Notes: generated by a model not told the origin, from the sequence alone. A stretch of 64,000 nt of DNA from Cryptomeria japonica (GCF_030272615.1 NC_081411.1:157436471-157500470); one strand, 5' to 3'. Positions 47,398 to 60,625 are shown, counted from the first letter of the stretch. Numbers and translations are program-made.

Positions 47398-50300
47398 TTA
47401 GTTCACCTCCTGAAAGGGTAGAACCCCCAATTCACCTCTTAAATGCACAAATGTAGTCTTTGGGAGAGGCTTGGTGAATATGTCTGCTAACTGGTCCTTA
47501 TTGGAAACATGTTCCAGTGCAATCTCTTTATTCTAAACCTTTTCCCTCAAGAAATGATACTTAAGCTCAAAATGCTTGGTTCTAGAATGTAAAACTAGAT
47601 TCTTTGAAATATTGATAGCACTTGTGTTATCACAGAATATACTTACCAGTTTAGATACAGGGATTTTGAAGCCATTTAAAACATGCTTCATCTAGATTGT
47701 CTGAGTGCAGTTCATGAAAGCTGCAACATACTCCGCTTCTGCTATAGACTGAGAGATACAACTTTGCTTTACACTCATCCATGAGACCAGTCTACCACCG
47801 AGAAAGAATGCACCACTAGTTGTGATTTTCCGGTCATCCACATTACCTGCCCAATCAGCATCTGTGAATACTTTCAGAATGAAATCATTGTTGTATGGGT
47901 ACCACAATCCATAGTCAATTGTTCCCTTCAGATACCTAAGAATTCACTTGACTGCAACCAAGTGGGATTCTCTTGGAATTTTCTGGAACCTTGCAGTAAT
48001 GCCAACTGCATGTGCAATATCCGGTCTGCTATGCACTACATAATGCAACTTACCAATTATTGATCGATATTCCTTCTCATCAACCAATGCGGAATCATCC
48101 TCTTTTGACAATTTGCAACCGGTCACCATCGGTGTACCAACTGGTTTGCTATCTTCCATGCGAAAGGTCTTCAACACCTCTTTGACATATTTGGACTGAG
48201 TGATAAATATTCCATCTTTCATCTATTGGATCTGTAGTCCAATGAAAAACTTAATCTCCCCTATGAGTGACATCTCAAACTCTTTCTTCATCTCATCAGC
48301 AAACTCATGACTCATCTTGTCATCTCCACCAAAGATAATGTCATCAACAAAAACCTCACAGATCAAGATCTGATCTCCTTCAGACTTCAAGTAGATATTG
48401 CTATCTTCACTTGTTCTCTCAAATCCAATCTTCACAAGATGAGAATGTAGGTGCTCATACCATGCCCTAGGTGCTTGCTTTAGGCCATATAAGGCTTTAT
48501 GTAGCCTACATACCATGTCACTTTCTTCAGATAGGGAAAACCCATCTAGTTGCTCAATATACACCTCCTCTTCAAGTACACCATTTAGGAATGCAGATTT
48601 TACATCCATTTGATATACTTTGAACCCTTTAAAAGCTGCATATGCAAGAAGCATATGAACTCCTTCCAATCTGGCTACAAGAGCAAAGGTTTCTCCATAG
48701 TCTTCTCCTTCTTCTTGAGCATATCCTTTGCACACCAATCTGGATTTATTCCTAATCACTGTGCCATCCTCATTCAGCTTGTTTTTGAACACCCATTTGG
48801 TGCCAATGACATTTTTATGCTCTAGTCTCAGTACCAAGGACCATGTACCATTTTTCTCTATCTGGTCAAGTTCCTCTTCCATTGCCTTGATCTAGTCTTC
48901 ATCTTTATGAGCCTCTTTGAATGATTTAGGCTCAAATTCAGAGATCATACATGAGTTTTCTCTGATCTTTCTTCTTGTAAGGATTCCTGCATCCTTATCT
49001 CCTATGATCTGCTGAGGATCATGATTCAGCTTGATATACCGAGGAATGGTCTTGACTGGTTCTTCTTTCTTTTCCTCTTCATCCTTATCTTTATCAGTAT
49101 CAGCATTCACCGGTTCAGGAACACTATTACTGGTACTTGGTTGACTGGCAATCGGTTCCCAAAAGGTTGCAACCGGTTCATTTACAGTTTGCTCACTGCC
49201 TGTTTCCTTAGTTTTCTTAGAGGATTCATCAACCCTTACATTGTTACTTTCCATAATTCTCTGAGTTCTATTGTTGTAACACTTGAGAGTTTTACTCTTG
49301 GTGGAATATCCTAGGAATATTGCCTCATCGCATTTAGCTTCAAATTTGCCCTGATGTTCACTCCTCTTGATGTAACATTTGCTACCAAATACCCTAAAGT
49401 AGCTAACCATAGGTGTCTTACCGGTCCACTACTTATAAGGAGTTTTGTCCTTACCTTTCTTGATGAGTACCTGGTTCATTGTGTAGACTGCAATGCTCAC
49501 CGCTTCTCTCCAAAAGGTGTGAGCTACCTTTCCTTGAATCAACATGGTTCTAGCTGCTTCAACCACAATCCGGTTATTCCTCTCTGCTAGGCCATTCTGA
49601 TGTGGAGTTCGGGGGGTAGAAAGTTTCCTCTTGATGCCAAATTCTTCTAAATACTTGTTGATATCACCAGAAGTGAATTCCCCTCCTTGATCAGTTCTGA
49701 GACACTTGATCCTTTTACTGCTTTCTTTCTCCACTAATGCTCTGAAAACTTTGAACTTCACAAAGGCTTTAGACTTGTCTTTTAAGAATGTGACCCACAT
49801 CATTCTTGAGTAGTCATCAGTGAGAATCATGAAGTACCTATCACCCTGCACACTTCTAGTTTTCATAGGACCACACATATCAGTATGCACAAGATCAAGC
49901 AAGTTGTTAGCAGTGAAAGATTTACCTTTAAAGGTTGAGGAAGACATTTTCCCCAATTGACACTCTTTGCACAAGGTATTATCTAGTTTGCTTAGCACTG
50001 GAAACCCTCTAACTGCCTTGATCTTACTAGCCTTCACAATGTTATCAAAGTTTACATGGCAGAGTCTCCTATGCCATATCCAGCTATCATCAAACTTAGT
50101 CATAAGACATGTTCTTATATTTGCATTTAGATGAAATAGGTTACCTTTGGTCTATATGCCAGTGGCCACCAATTCACCATATTTTCCTTTGATTCTATAG
50201 ATTCCATTCTTGAATTCCAGAGTGAGGCCACTGTCATTCAGCTAGGCAACACTTAGAAGGTTGTTTCTGAGACCATCAACCCAGTACACATTGTTAGCAT

Positions 50301-51489
50301 TGCTCTTTCCATTCAGAGAGATGGACCCTCTGCCTTTGACCATGCATGGTGCATCATTGCCAAAGCAAACCACACCTCCATCATACTCCTCCAAGGATAG
50401 AAACCTGCTCCGGTCACCAGTCATATGGTGAGAACAACCACTGTCAATGATCCACTCATTGGAATTATCAAACTGGGAGACAAGAGCCTTCTTGTCTAAC
50501 ACATCTTCTTTGATAGCAACAAACACAATATCTTCATTTTCTTCATCCTCTAATTCTTCATCTGTGACACCTTCATCAACTACCACAAAATAGTTTCTTC
50601 AGTTTCCTCCTTTGAATTTCCTGAACCTTTCTGGTTTGTCCTTGTTATCACCATTAGGATAGTTTATAGTAATATGTCCTATCTGGTTACAAGTAAGGCA
50701 TTTCAAAGGTAGCTTACCTTTGTATTTACCGGTTCCTTTAGGAAGCTTCCTGGCAAGGAGAGCTTTAAATGCCATCAGAATCTCTTCACCATCCATTTCT
50801 CAGCTCTGTCTAGGCTCACCACTGGTGCTAGCTTCTTTTCCTTTTCTGGATGGTATAGCAGAGGGTTTAAAAGTTGATTCAATCTTTTGAACACTACCAT
50901 CAAAACTATTTAGCTCATAGGCTGTCAACTTGGCTATGATGGAATCCAAGGATACCTTAGTCTTGTCTATTGATCTCAGCTCCTGAATAGCAGCAACCCT
51001 TATTGCATAGACCGACAATAGGGATCTCAGGACTTTGCTTACCACAGTGGAATCTTCTATTTTACAACCTGCACTCTTGATTTCTCCAACAATTGTTTTG
51101 ATTCTTATTCCATATTGTTGGATGGTCTCTCCTTCAACCATCCGCATATCTTCAAACTTCCCTCTTCGGCTTTCTTCCTTAGCCTATTTTAAATGTTCAT
51201 CACCACCATAGATATTTTCAAGAGCATCCCATACCTCTTTGGGATTTACCTTGTCCTGAACATCAATAAACTCAATGTCAGATAGACTACTAATAAGGGC
51301 TTCCGTGACTTGCCCATTTGCTTGTATCTCTCTCTTTTGGTCATCAGTGAGAGCATTGGTAGGGACAACATAGACATTCTCAACATAACTTTAGTGTTGA
51401 GCACCCATGCTTCTAATGAATATCTTCATCCTATCTTTCCATATACCAAAATTCTCCCTGTTATTCTTTGGGCCTTCCCTCTTCATCAT
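47398..51489 (-). pseudogene. gag-pol: Copia-3 gag-pol polyprotein, single frame with nonsense mutations
   Basis: ATG 51489 (MMKREGPKNNRENFGIW) to TAA at 47398-47400, one phase throughout. Gag ends in a zinc knuckle, CLTCNQIGHITINY, whose last Cys is Tyr (about 50700-50660). Protease has NEWIIDSGCSHHMTG. Integrase has LVHTDMCGPM, RTDQGGEF and NGLAERNNR (D-D-E intact). RT has [36 protein letters not shown] and the catalytic FVDDIIFGG. RNase H has FTDADWAGNVDDRK, SIAEAEYVA and SIFCDNTSAI. The premature stops include TAG at Gln sites (SVA-stop-LND, GI-stop-TKG, PYK-stop-WTG, QIQ-stop-MKD, KV-stop-NKE), TAG at Trp sites in CTGG context (DED-stop-IKA, QTI-stop-MKH) and TGA at CGA sites (GGN-stop-RNY, VK-stop-ILR). 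Confidence 0.95.
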
Positions 51490-51544
51490 TTGACTGGGAT
51501 CTTTACCTCAAGCAGTTAAGCTTACAAAATAGAGGACCTAGAGC

Positions 51545-51556
51545 GCTCTGATACCA
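51545..51556 (-). other. Copia-3 primer-binding site (initiator-Met tRNA)
   Basis: The minus strand reads TGGTATCAGAGC, 2 bp from the 5' LTR end. Confidence 0.95.
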
Positions 51557-51558
51557 AT

Positions 51559-53116
51559 TGATAACTCAATGATGAATGAATAGTACCAAACCAGTACTGA
51601 GAGGGGGGGGTGAATCAGTATAGACAAATTACAGTCCAAAACCAGTTTGATAGAAAATACTCCAAATGACTAGCAAACAGTGACATTGGTTGAAAAAGAG
51701 TGCAACCGGTAAGACCCAGAACAATCATAAACCGGTTACTCACTTAGCTTTCCTCTTAGCTCAATACTATAGTACCATTACACCCTCATGCATAAATAGG
51801 TAAACTATCATTAGATCTTCACAATAGTTAGTTCAATATGTTTTATAGATAGGCATAAAACACAGAACCATCATATGCTTAACAGGTAATAACAAAGAAT
51901 CACAAGATAAAAGCATCACACATGACACACATATTATTTCACATGGAAACCCAACTAGGAAAAACCATGGTGGGAATGAATACCCACAAGCTACTTTTTG
52001 AACTCTTTAGAAGTCCACTTTGTTAGGAGCCTTGTCTAGTTAAAGACATTACAATATGTTCTGCTAGGAACTGATCCTGTTAGGGATCACCTAGTTAAGG
52101 GATGGCTATAATACCCGGTTAGGGTTACCTTGTTAGAGGATTTCAAGAACTCAATAGCTAAAGGATCTCCAGAGCTCTATAGCTTCCTAGAACTCAATAA
52201 CTTCGAGTTACCCTGTTAAAGGATTTGTATCAAGCCGGTTAAGGCTACCCTATTAAGGGATTTCACAACTGTTGAAGTGGTTAAAGATCAATAGGAATTA
52301 CAATGATCTAGTAATAGCACTCAATGCTAATGCATATCCGTTTTGGCTCCTCTTCACCTTCTGCACATTCACTTGGCAGGTATCTCCTCTCTCTTTTGGT
52401 CTGGCAAGAATCACGTATCACTTCCCTTGGATACACACATACAACATTTGTCAACAACTTTAGAAAGAAACACAACATCGACCTTATAGGAAACAGACAG
52501 GTCGGTAGCAAAAAACCCTAAACCCTAAACCTGTTAGGTTAAGCAATTCAAATGGTTCAATCTTGGCCGTTGAATCATACTGCATTAAATGCAACAATCT
52601 TGAGTCGATCTCAAGAAATTCTCCATCGTCCATTATCCACCGATTTCATGGCGGCTGATAACCCATCACGCGTTATCACCGTTTGACAAACTTCGCACAT
52701 TCCCAAGGGGGATAGGGATAGTCTTCTTCATGCAAGATCCTTAACACGCATAGGGCTTACGTGGCAACATGTTGTTCTCTGCTATACTGCTAACTCATCA
52801 CACAGAAATCACTGATTGAGTCACACAGGCTTAAGGTACTCCAACCGAAAATCCTAATGTGAAAATTACCTACCAATCGGTATTCATACAATGCTTCCAT
52901 GTGCTAGTTCCCATAACTACATGCCGGTTCACCTTGACATGCTAGTTCATCTTGAACAAATATACCGCTTCACTTTGGCATATATACCGGTTCACACATA
53001 TGTCAGTTCTCTCTTCTCACATATCACATATACCGGTTCACATCATATCACATATTGACATCAATGACAACATACAATATCATTATGTCCTCATACTAGT
53101 TCACATAATGCCAACA
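51559..53116 (-). repeat. Copia-3 5' LTR (right copy)
   Basis: 1558 bp, collinear with the left LTR. It is shorter mainly because a segment around 52110 is simplified (ACCCGGTTAGGG versus a longer GGGTTAAACTCGGTTAGGG form in the left copy). Confidence 0.97.
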
Positions 53117-53121
53117 GGGCT
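53117..53121. repeat. Copia-3 target-site duplication, right (GGGCT)
   Basis: Matches 45571-45575. Confidence 0.95.
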
Positions 53122-55514
53122 TTATTCCAACGTGAGATTTGTTTCTATTACATTATCTTATCCTTTCCTTTACCTTTTCATCCATCAGGCTAGTCAGCAG
53201 CTAGCGTGTTTGTGATGTACCAAGTACCAATATGTATTCCAAATATTAGCATCATCTTGTTGGGGGAAACCTTATCTGATCAGCGAAAATATGCCTCCCT
53301 GTTGCGACTTTTCTTTCTCTATATCTTCCTCTACTTTAGATTTGCATCCCTCAATAAAGGAATGCTTACTAAAGTGGGGGAAAAATTTAATGTCAAAAAT
53401 ATTATCGCTTGTGATTAATGTGACAAAATGGCACCTTCCTATATGTCATTGGAGATCAAGCTTCGCCATCCCATCCTTTTGTGATGCAGGAGCACCGATG
53501 TAGTTCTTACCAGTCGAGCAGTTTGTAGTGGAATTTCTCGGAGATCATGGAATCTCTTCATGTTTGAGATTTTAGCATTGTGGATTTATTTTTATTCCCT
53601 TGAGTTCATGATCTTTATTGTGTTTGAGTTTCATGGCATTTGGATTTGTTTTCGGTGAGATATGGATTCCAGTATTGGCTCAGTTGATATGTTCTTACCA
53701 GTTAGTCTAGCAGTGTGTTGAGCGAAGTCTGATCAGGTTGCCATTGATTCCAGTGATTCATGGATCATGAATTTATATTTCTCTTTCCTTTTCCAATATT
53801 CTTGGAGAACCTCTTGATGTTTAATGCATTTTGGAAGTTGTTCTTAGTAATTTGAGTCGACATGTTACCGTTACACATTTCATGAACGGGTTGGTCTTTG
53901 GGCTAGCTTGATCAAGTTAATTATTTGTGGATGGTATAAATAGAAGTTTGTGAATCATTTGAGAAGATAGAAGATAGAAGATGAAAGTTTGAGATCGAGT
54001 GAAGATGTAGTTTCTAAAGAGATTCTAGTCCAAGGAGACATAAGTTAGGATGGTCGAAGTCCAGACCAGTGCAGAATAGTGTAGACTGTTACTGGAGACC
54101 CATTTGTAGAGCAAAAGATATGTGGATCTTAGATTTGTATATTGATTCCAGTGACATTCTGGTCTGAGGAGACTAAAGTCAGGATGACTGAAGTATGGAT
54201 CAGTGCATAACAGTGGAAGTTGTTACCAAATGATGAATTGTTGAGAAGATGATCTGCGGATCATAGATCTAAGTTGTAAGAGTTGTTTTGTAATCTTGGG
54301 CTCTAGTCTATCTTGTGGCATATGTAATTCTTCAAGTTGTTTTAAGATTTATTTATACTTTTTACTGGTTGTTCTTTCTACTATTTCTGGCATTGTGTTA
54401 CCAGTTATTGATATATTTTGCATGGTGTTTGTGTGAGGCTGCAAGGATGGGATGTTATTCATTGGATCTCCCTACCTTGACTGCATCATTTTTCCTACTT
54501 AAACCATATGTGTTATCTCTCGCTGAAGTATCACCAACATCACCAACCTATCACCTTTGGTGACATAGGCACGACGGAGAGACGTTCACGTGGTGTGCTA
54601 GCATCCTGTGAATTTGATAGTCTGTAGGTGGTCATTTGAGAGTTACTCCCATGCTTAAAAGGAATCATAATGCCTATGTATGTGACTACCAACATCTGGT
54701 TTCCTTCCAAGGCCATTATCTATCAATTTCAAAGGCATTTTGAGGGATTTTCTCTTGGCTAGTTGATAGATATTTTATAGGTTGAAGCTCTTGGAGGTTA
54801 TCTTTGCACAATATTTTGTAAGTATTACCATTGTTGTAGCATTTCAAGCACTCTACACCAACATTTCCAACAATCATTTATGGAAGAGGAGTTTCCTTGA
54901 TCACTCTCTTTCATTTTCCAATATCTTTTACCAATCTCTTGTTGTATCCTTTTAATTATCTTTATCACTCTATTATTCCCGTGGCTTCTTGGGTTTTCAT
55001 GGAGGTGGAAACACCAAATCGGGGTTCTAACTTAGGCAGGCTTCAAAACACAACCCCCAACATTTTTCCTTCTTGCATGTGTGTAGGTACACCACCGTGA
55101 AGAGGGGATTAATTTGTGGGAGGCTTCATAGCGTGGGCCACATGTAACATTTTCTCATTCCTTTTTATCTCTTGGTTTAGTCTCGTGTTCTATGCTATCA
55201 CTTTATTTTAATACTTTTTTATCATTTAATACATTTTATCAATGCATTCAAAGATTTCTACTCAAACAATTCTCTTCATCCGTATAGGATGACATCACGT
55301 CACGCTAGTCTCCCAGCTACGCGCACTAGTCCCAAGGATAGAGTCTCAACAGAGCCGTCTAGATAGTTCTCTCGGCTTTTTGATTCTTTAGCATAACTCT
55401 ATTATTCCCTGGCTCATCCTAGCGCTAGGTTAAGGAGGTGTCAGAAGGATAGTCTGTTCTCAAGGAATCATCATCCTAGAGGTAGCAAATTTACTCTGTT
55501 ACAAGTAAGCCTAG
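53122..55514. other. Gypsy-2 3' untranslated region, second part
   Basis: 2.4 kb without a recognisable gene on either strand. Several short ORFs have no family resemblance. Confidence 0.5.
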
Positions 55515-55530
55515 GCAAAGGGGGGGAGGA
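55515..55530 (+). other. Gypsy-2 polypurine tract
   Basis: GCAAAGGGGGGGAGGA immediately before TGTAGTGTCCC, the classic 3' LTR junction. Confidence 0.8.
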
Positions 55531-56340
55531 TGTAGTGTCCCTCCTAGATTCGACTTTTGATTCATGCATTGATAGACTTATCTAGACTCTTATGCAATTT
55601 TTTGGTTGATAAATATGACTTTATCTATATCTCAGATACTTATTGATGATGGTAGACATTTCATATGGACATTGATATATGGTGATTTATATTGGATGAT
55701 GTTATATCTTAGATTATCATGATAGATAGACTTACATTTGATGGACTATATGCACACATTGCTCATGGATGGATTCTATTGCTTATGAGGTTTTGATGTA
55801 TTCTTGATTATGCTAACTTGACTTCATGATTATATTGGATGAGATGATGCTATGTTGATTGTGACTATCTTACTATTGTATTCATAATAGAGGCAATGTC
55901 ATACCACTCATTACGAGCATGATATGACATTGCAATTCTCACTCCCTTTCCTGATCATTTATGATAAATTTTATTGTATATGTTGTCTTATGGTCATGGT
56001 GGTTGTAGGATTGCAGGTACTAGACATAAACTCCACCTGGTCTCACAGGTCTAAGTGTGTGTATCCCCGTGGCAAGTTGATCGGAGATGGCATGGGTTCC
56101 CTCTACACACTCTAGGCCTAAGTTGATATCCTTGTCAATCTAGTGTCTTTTCATCAGTTGTCATGTTACTATCTTGTGATGATATGTTGGCCCTATGTCA
56201 GGTTTTCTTGTGGAGCTATGATTAATTAATTAATTAATAATTGATTTCATATAGTTTATAAATATTTAAATTAATTTAATGTATAGTTTGATATTTAATA
56301 ATTAAATTTTTTGTATAGCATTTATTATTTATTGTTGTAC
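55531..56340 (+). repeat. Gypsy-2 3' LTR (right end uncertain)
   Basis: Starts TGTAGTGTCCCTCC. The right boundary is placed where Copia-4 coding begins; an AT-rich ATTAATTAATT block (56223-56330) lies at the end. No partner LTR is in the window. Confidence 0.6.
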
Positions 56341-56344
56341 AATA

Positions 56345-58440
56345 TATAGAGATACTAAATCTTGTTTCTTAATTGACCAAGCAACCAACCAAGGTCCAAG
56401 GAAAATTGCACACCCACTTGTACATTTCCTATCATCCACATAACCAACCCAATCTGCATCGATATAAGAAATAAGAGTGAAGTTTGATCCTCTAGGATAC
56501 CACAAACGATAGTCTTTTTTTCCTTTTAAGTATATGAAAATTCTTTTCACAATAGCGACATGTGTCTCTCTGCGATCTTGCTAGAATCTAGATACAAGAC
56601 AAATAATATGCATAATATCGGATCTAGTAGGAGTCAAGTACAATAATCCTCTGATCATTGATTTGTATTTTCTCTCATCAGTCTTCAAAGATTCAACATC
56701 TTTGTTCAACTTACAACTAGTAGCCATAGGATTACATACTAGTTTAGCATTTTCCATTCCAAACATTTTTAGCATTTATTTAACATACTTTGATTGTGAA
56801 ATAAAGACACCATCATCCTTTTGACTAACTTGTAAAGCAAGAAAGAAAATCATTTCCCCAATCATAGACATTTCAGACTTTTCTTGCATGTCATCAACAA
56901 ACTTCTTGCACATACCATTATTTCCTCCAAAGATTATATCATCCACAAAAACAACTACAATTAAGATTTTATTTTCTTCACCCTTAACATAAAGATTACT
57001 ATCAACAATACCATTTTGAAATACTTTCTTCAACAAATACCTATCAAACCTTATATATCAAACTCTGGGAGCTTGCTTCAATCCATCCAACACCTTTTTC
57101 AATTTGTAGATCATATCTCAAGTGTCTGAAAGATTGAATCCTTCTAGTTGTTCTAAATATACTTCTTCTTTTAGTTCTCCATTCAGGAATGCAAACTTCA
57201 CATCCATCTAATAAACATTTAAGTCCTTATGTGTCACAAAAGCATAAAACATTTTGAGAGCTTCCATTCTTGCCACAAGAGCATGAGTTTCCTTAAAATC
57301 TATTCCTTCTACTTGTGAGTAACCTTTACATACAAGACTTTCCTTATTCCTTACTACATGTTCATCTTCATCCAATTTTTTCCAGAATACCCATTTAGTT
57401 CCTATCACATTCTTGTTAGCTGGTCTTGGGATAAGCTCCCAAGTCTGGTTCTTCTCAATGTGAACTCTAATTCTTCTTCCATAGCCTTGAATTTCTTAAA
57501 ATTTTCTAGAGCTTCAGAGTTTTCCTTTAAGAAAGTAACCCAAGTCATTCTCGAGTAATCATCAATTAAGAGCATGAAATACCTGTCAACTTGTTGACTT
57601 CTTGTCCTTGTTAGACCACAAAGATTGGTATGTGCTAATTCTAATAGTCTAGTAGAATATTGTTCCTTAACTTTAAAAGTTCTCCTTGTTTGTTTCCAAC
57701 TTGAAATTGTTTGTAGATAACATTAGAGATCTTGGTAATCTTCTGAAAATTTGTCACAATTTAAATTGAACTAATCATCACCAGATTATCAAAACTAATG
57801 TGACACATCCTCCGATGTCATAACCAACTCTCATTAATCTGCACCATCAGACAATATCTTTCAGTTATCCTGAATTGATAAACATTTCCATCTGTCCTCT
57901 TTCCTGCTACAATCACAGTTTCAGACCTTTCTTTGATCCCACACCCATCATCCTGAAAAACAAGATTATATCCATTTTCACACATTCGACCAACACTCAA
58001 AGGATTATGATTTAAGCCTTTAAAATAAAAAATATTGTCAGTATTATGTTTGCCATCAAAATTGATAGAACCAATTCCAACTACTCTAGTCATCTGATCA
58101 TCTCCAAATCTATAATTTTTTAGCTTTACAAACTTACTCTTGTCACCAGTCATATGATTTGAACATCCACTATCAATAATCCACTCATAGATTTATCTCT
58201 TGTAGTATGAAAAAAATATACAATAGTACCTTCTGTTTTAGTAGCATCTTCAAGAGATTTTTCCTTTGTACTTTTTGGTCCCTTTCTTCATTCTTCTCAC
58301 AAAGTTCACCTCAATCTTATCAAAACTTTCTTCATTAGATTCTTCAACTTTTGCTGATTTAGTAGGCTTAAATGCATTTTCTATTCTTGCACTAGTAGTA
58401 CCAAATTATGTCATCTCAAAAGAAAGTGTGTTTGGGATAA
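56345..58440 (-). pseudogene. pol: Copia-4: internally deleted Copia pol fragment
   Basis: Minus-strand remnants: a Lys/Glu-rich pre-protease segment (58440-58200), a protease DSG site (WIIDSGCSNHMTGDKSKF, about 58190-58130), the VGIGSINFDG and GLNHNPLSVGRMCENGYN segments, and the start of integrase (DRYFMLLIDDYSRMTWVTF, about 57590). The sequence then jumps straight into the pre-RT region (AMEEELEF near 57490), so most of the integrase core is deleted. RT follows with [47 protein letters not shown] and RNase H ADWVGYVDDRKCTSG, ending abruptly at KKQDLVSL (about 56345). Stops and small shifts are frequent. No LTRs found. Confidence 0.85.
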
Positions 58441-58699
58441 AATCTATGAGATAAGGACCTATTTGTCACTTGTGTTGATGTTTCCCGATTTTTATAGGAT
58501 AGATATGTTTATCGTGTAACCAGTTTTGGATGTTTGCATAACTTTTGTTTAACTAGAAATTTACTCTAGAAATAGTTTTTAACACTCTGTTTTGATATTC
58601 TGGTTTGACGAAAAATGAAGTTGATGAAAGGAGGTTTTCAAAAATGTTTTCAAAATTTTCAAAATTTATCACTATTTTGTCCCATGTTTCCTATTATTT

Positions 58700-60625
58700 C
58701 CAAATTGTGATGAAGCACTACTATGAATACATGAAGCGCTAAGTGTAATACTTGACCTACTAAGTAATGGTTGATATGTGCTAAGATGTTTCTCTTATGT
58801 GCTAAACTGCCCTGTTTTGACTGTTTTCTGTGATTTTGGTGTTTTGCCTCAAGTTTTCAATACTGATGGATGATTTTCTGAAGTAACAAATGCAAACACA
58901 ACACAAAATGCATAACCATTTTTGCCTAATCTAAACAATAAGTGTATATTCTATGAGGATGTGTTCAAATCCCCAATGTTTTAATAGGTTTGGTTACAAT
59001 GAATAAACTTCAAAAAGACTCTTTATTCAAAGGTCATAAGTAATACCATAGCCCACTAGTCTCAATACATTCAAAGGTCATAAGTAATACCATAGCCCAC
59101 TAGTCTCGATACTCCATCAGCTCAAATAGTCATGTCAAACCCTAGAGGGCGCCCATTTTTTTGCCTTTTGCCAGATATTAATTCAAAGTGAATTGCTTCA
59201 CAATTGAGTAGTTATCATGGGAGATATATGGTGAGCGATCTTGGGGGTGGATTCTTCTCCACCCTTGCACTATGATATTACAAATGTCTGGTTACTGACT
59301 CGGCTCAAGGTTTCTATTTCTAAGGTTTGTAATCAAGCTTCTTGTTCGGCCGTTAGTGATAAACTCCCTCAGGAGGCTTTCCAACCTTTAGAACAAAGGC
59401 TTTACGTATCTCAAGGATACTGGGGGAAGGCTAATCGCTAAACGCAACCGTTGAAAAGGACTTTCATCACTTTCCACTTTTGATTATAGTGGGTTGGAAC
59501 ACTTGGCAACAAAGATGTTTCCCACTTATGTCATTCCCTTCACATCGGCCATAAATGGCTTTAAGAGTTTTTCAACCCCTTGGGAAGGTAGGCCTGCTAA
59601 AGGACGTAAATGCTTTAAATGACTAAAAGCAAAATAGTAGTCTGGCTTTTTGATCACCTAGTTAAGGGGAGAGCATATACCTTCTACTTTCGAGACAAGG
59701 CAATCAAGTTGTTCTTTTTATCCTTTCAATTCAGTGATTTTATAAAATCTATATGGAGATGTTGCTCCACAGAAACATGGTGTTTATTTTATCCCTCCAA
59801 AGAAATGATTTTCTAATCTAGGAAAAGAACCTGGTCAACAAAGCAAAAGTTTGATGTTTGGTCAACAAAAGAAATCGATCAAAAGGGGAAGATCTTCCCT
59901 CTTTAATTGTGAAAAAAAATTTAAAGTGTGGTTCTTTTTCCTTGAAATTTTTTAAAATTGATCCTTTTATGCACCAAAGGATGGTTAAGTTCTTTTTTAA
60001 ACACCTTTGCTTTGCAAAATGGAAAAATTGTTTTGTTCTTTTTAGAGCCCAATTGAAAATTTCTCTCCTAGAAAAGCAAAAAAAAAGATTGTTTTTGTGG
60101 TTCTTTTTATAGCCCAAATAAGGTGAGTTCAATTTTATTTAACAAGAATTAAAAAGAATTTAAATTCTAACTAACTTAAACAAGTTAGTAAAAATTTAAC
60201 CTATTTATAGTTCTAGAAATAAGACTAAGCTCCTCCCTGCAATAAGATGTCAGAAATCTTGTAAAAATACCCACCACAGTAATTAAAACAATACGGGTTT
60301 TTGTGGACTTCAACAAGTCTAACTTTAAACTCAGTTACAATTTTAATTTTTTCCTTCTATCTGTGATGCGCTACAGATAGGACTTTATGCACTACAAAAC
60401 AACTTGGATGCGCTATCGGATAGACCTGATGCACTGAACTATTTTTTTGAATGCGTCGCTCTATTGTTTTCCTGCATCGAGACCTACAGAAAAATGTTAA
60501 TAAAGTTAATATGCTAAGTGATAGTCTATACACGCTAAGGAATGAGTCCCACACGCTGAACAGTGAGCTGGATGTGCTATAATGTTGACCAGATGCGCTA
60601 AGGGATGTTCCCCATGCGCCAATTC
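58700..60625. repeat. GATGCGCTA word array in leader-like DNA
   Basis: Degenerate ATGCGCTA, ATGTGCTA, ATGCACTA and ACGCTAAG words at about 20-25 bp spacing, in two clusters (58725-58815 and 60360-60620). The spacing resembles the 20-22 bp array in the Gypsy-1 leader, though the word differs. Confidence 0.6.
59025..59112. repeat. 44 bp tandem duplication
   Basis: Two near-identical units (59025 and 59069), each starting ATTCAAAGGTCATAAG and ending AGTCTCAATAC or AGTCTCGATAC. Confidence 0.95.

Larger units (their letters stand above)
45576..53116 (-). mobile_element. Copia-3: complete Ty1/Copia LTR retrotransposon
   Basis: A 7541 bp minus-strand element: LTRs 45576-47155 (3') and 51559-53116 (5'), TG...CA ends, GGGCT target duplication, primer-binding site, a single 1363-codon gag-pol frame and a polypurine tract. 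It interrupts Gypsy-2. LTR lengths differ (1580 versus 1558 bp) and the pair is visibly diverged. Same family as Copia-1. About a dozen stops inactivate it but the frame is never shifted. Confidence 0.97.
40897..56340 (+). mobile_element. Gypsy-2: gag-protease-only Gypsy element, 5' LTR missing, split by Copia-3
   Basis: Plus-strand remains in order: gag-protease-linker frame (40897-44577), noncoding 3' region interrupted by Copia-3 with its GGGCT duplication (45571-53121), polypurine tract (55515-55530) and 3' LTR (55531 to about 56340, truncated against Copia-4). About 3.4 kb of sequence between the ORF and the polypurine tract (Copia-3 excluded) shows no RT, RNase H or integrase, so it looks like a non-autonomous gag-pro element rather than a simply decayed autonomous one. 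Confidence 0.65.

Noticed and set aside
59818-60132. Pair of overlapping Phe/Lys-rich ORFs on both strands
   Set aside because: A/T-run composition gives open frames on both strands; no motif supports either.
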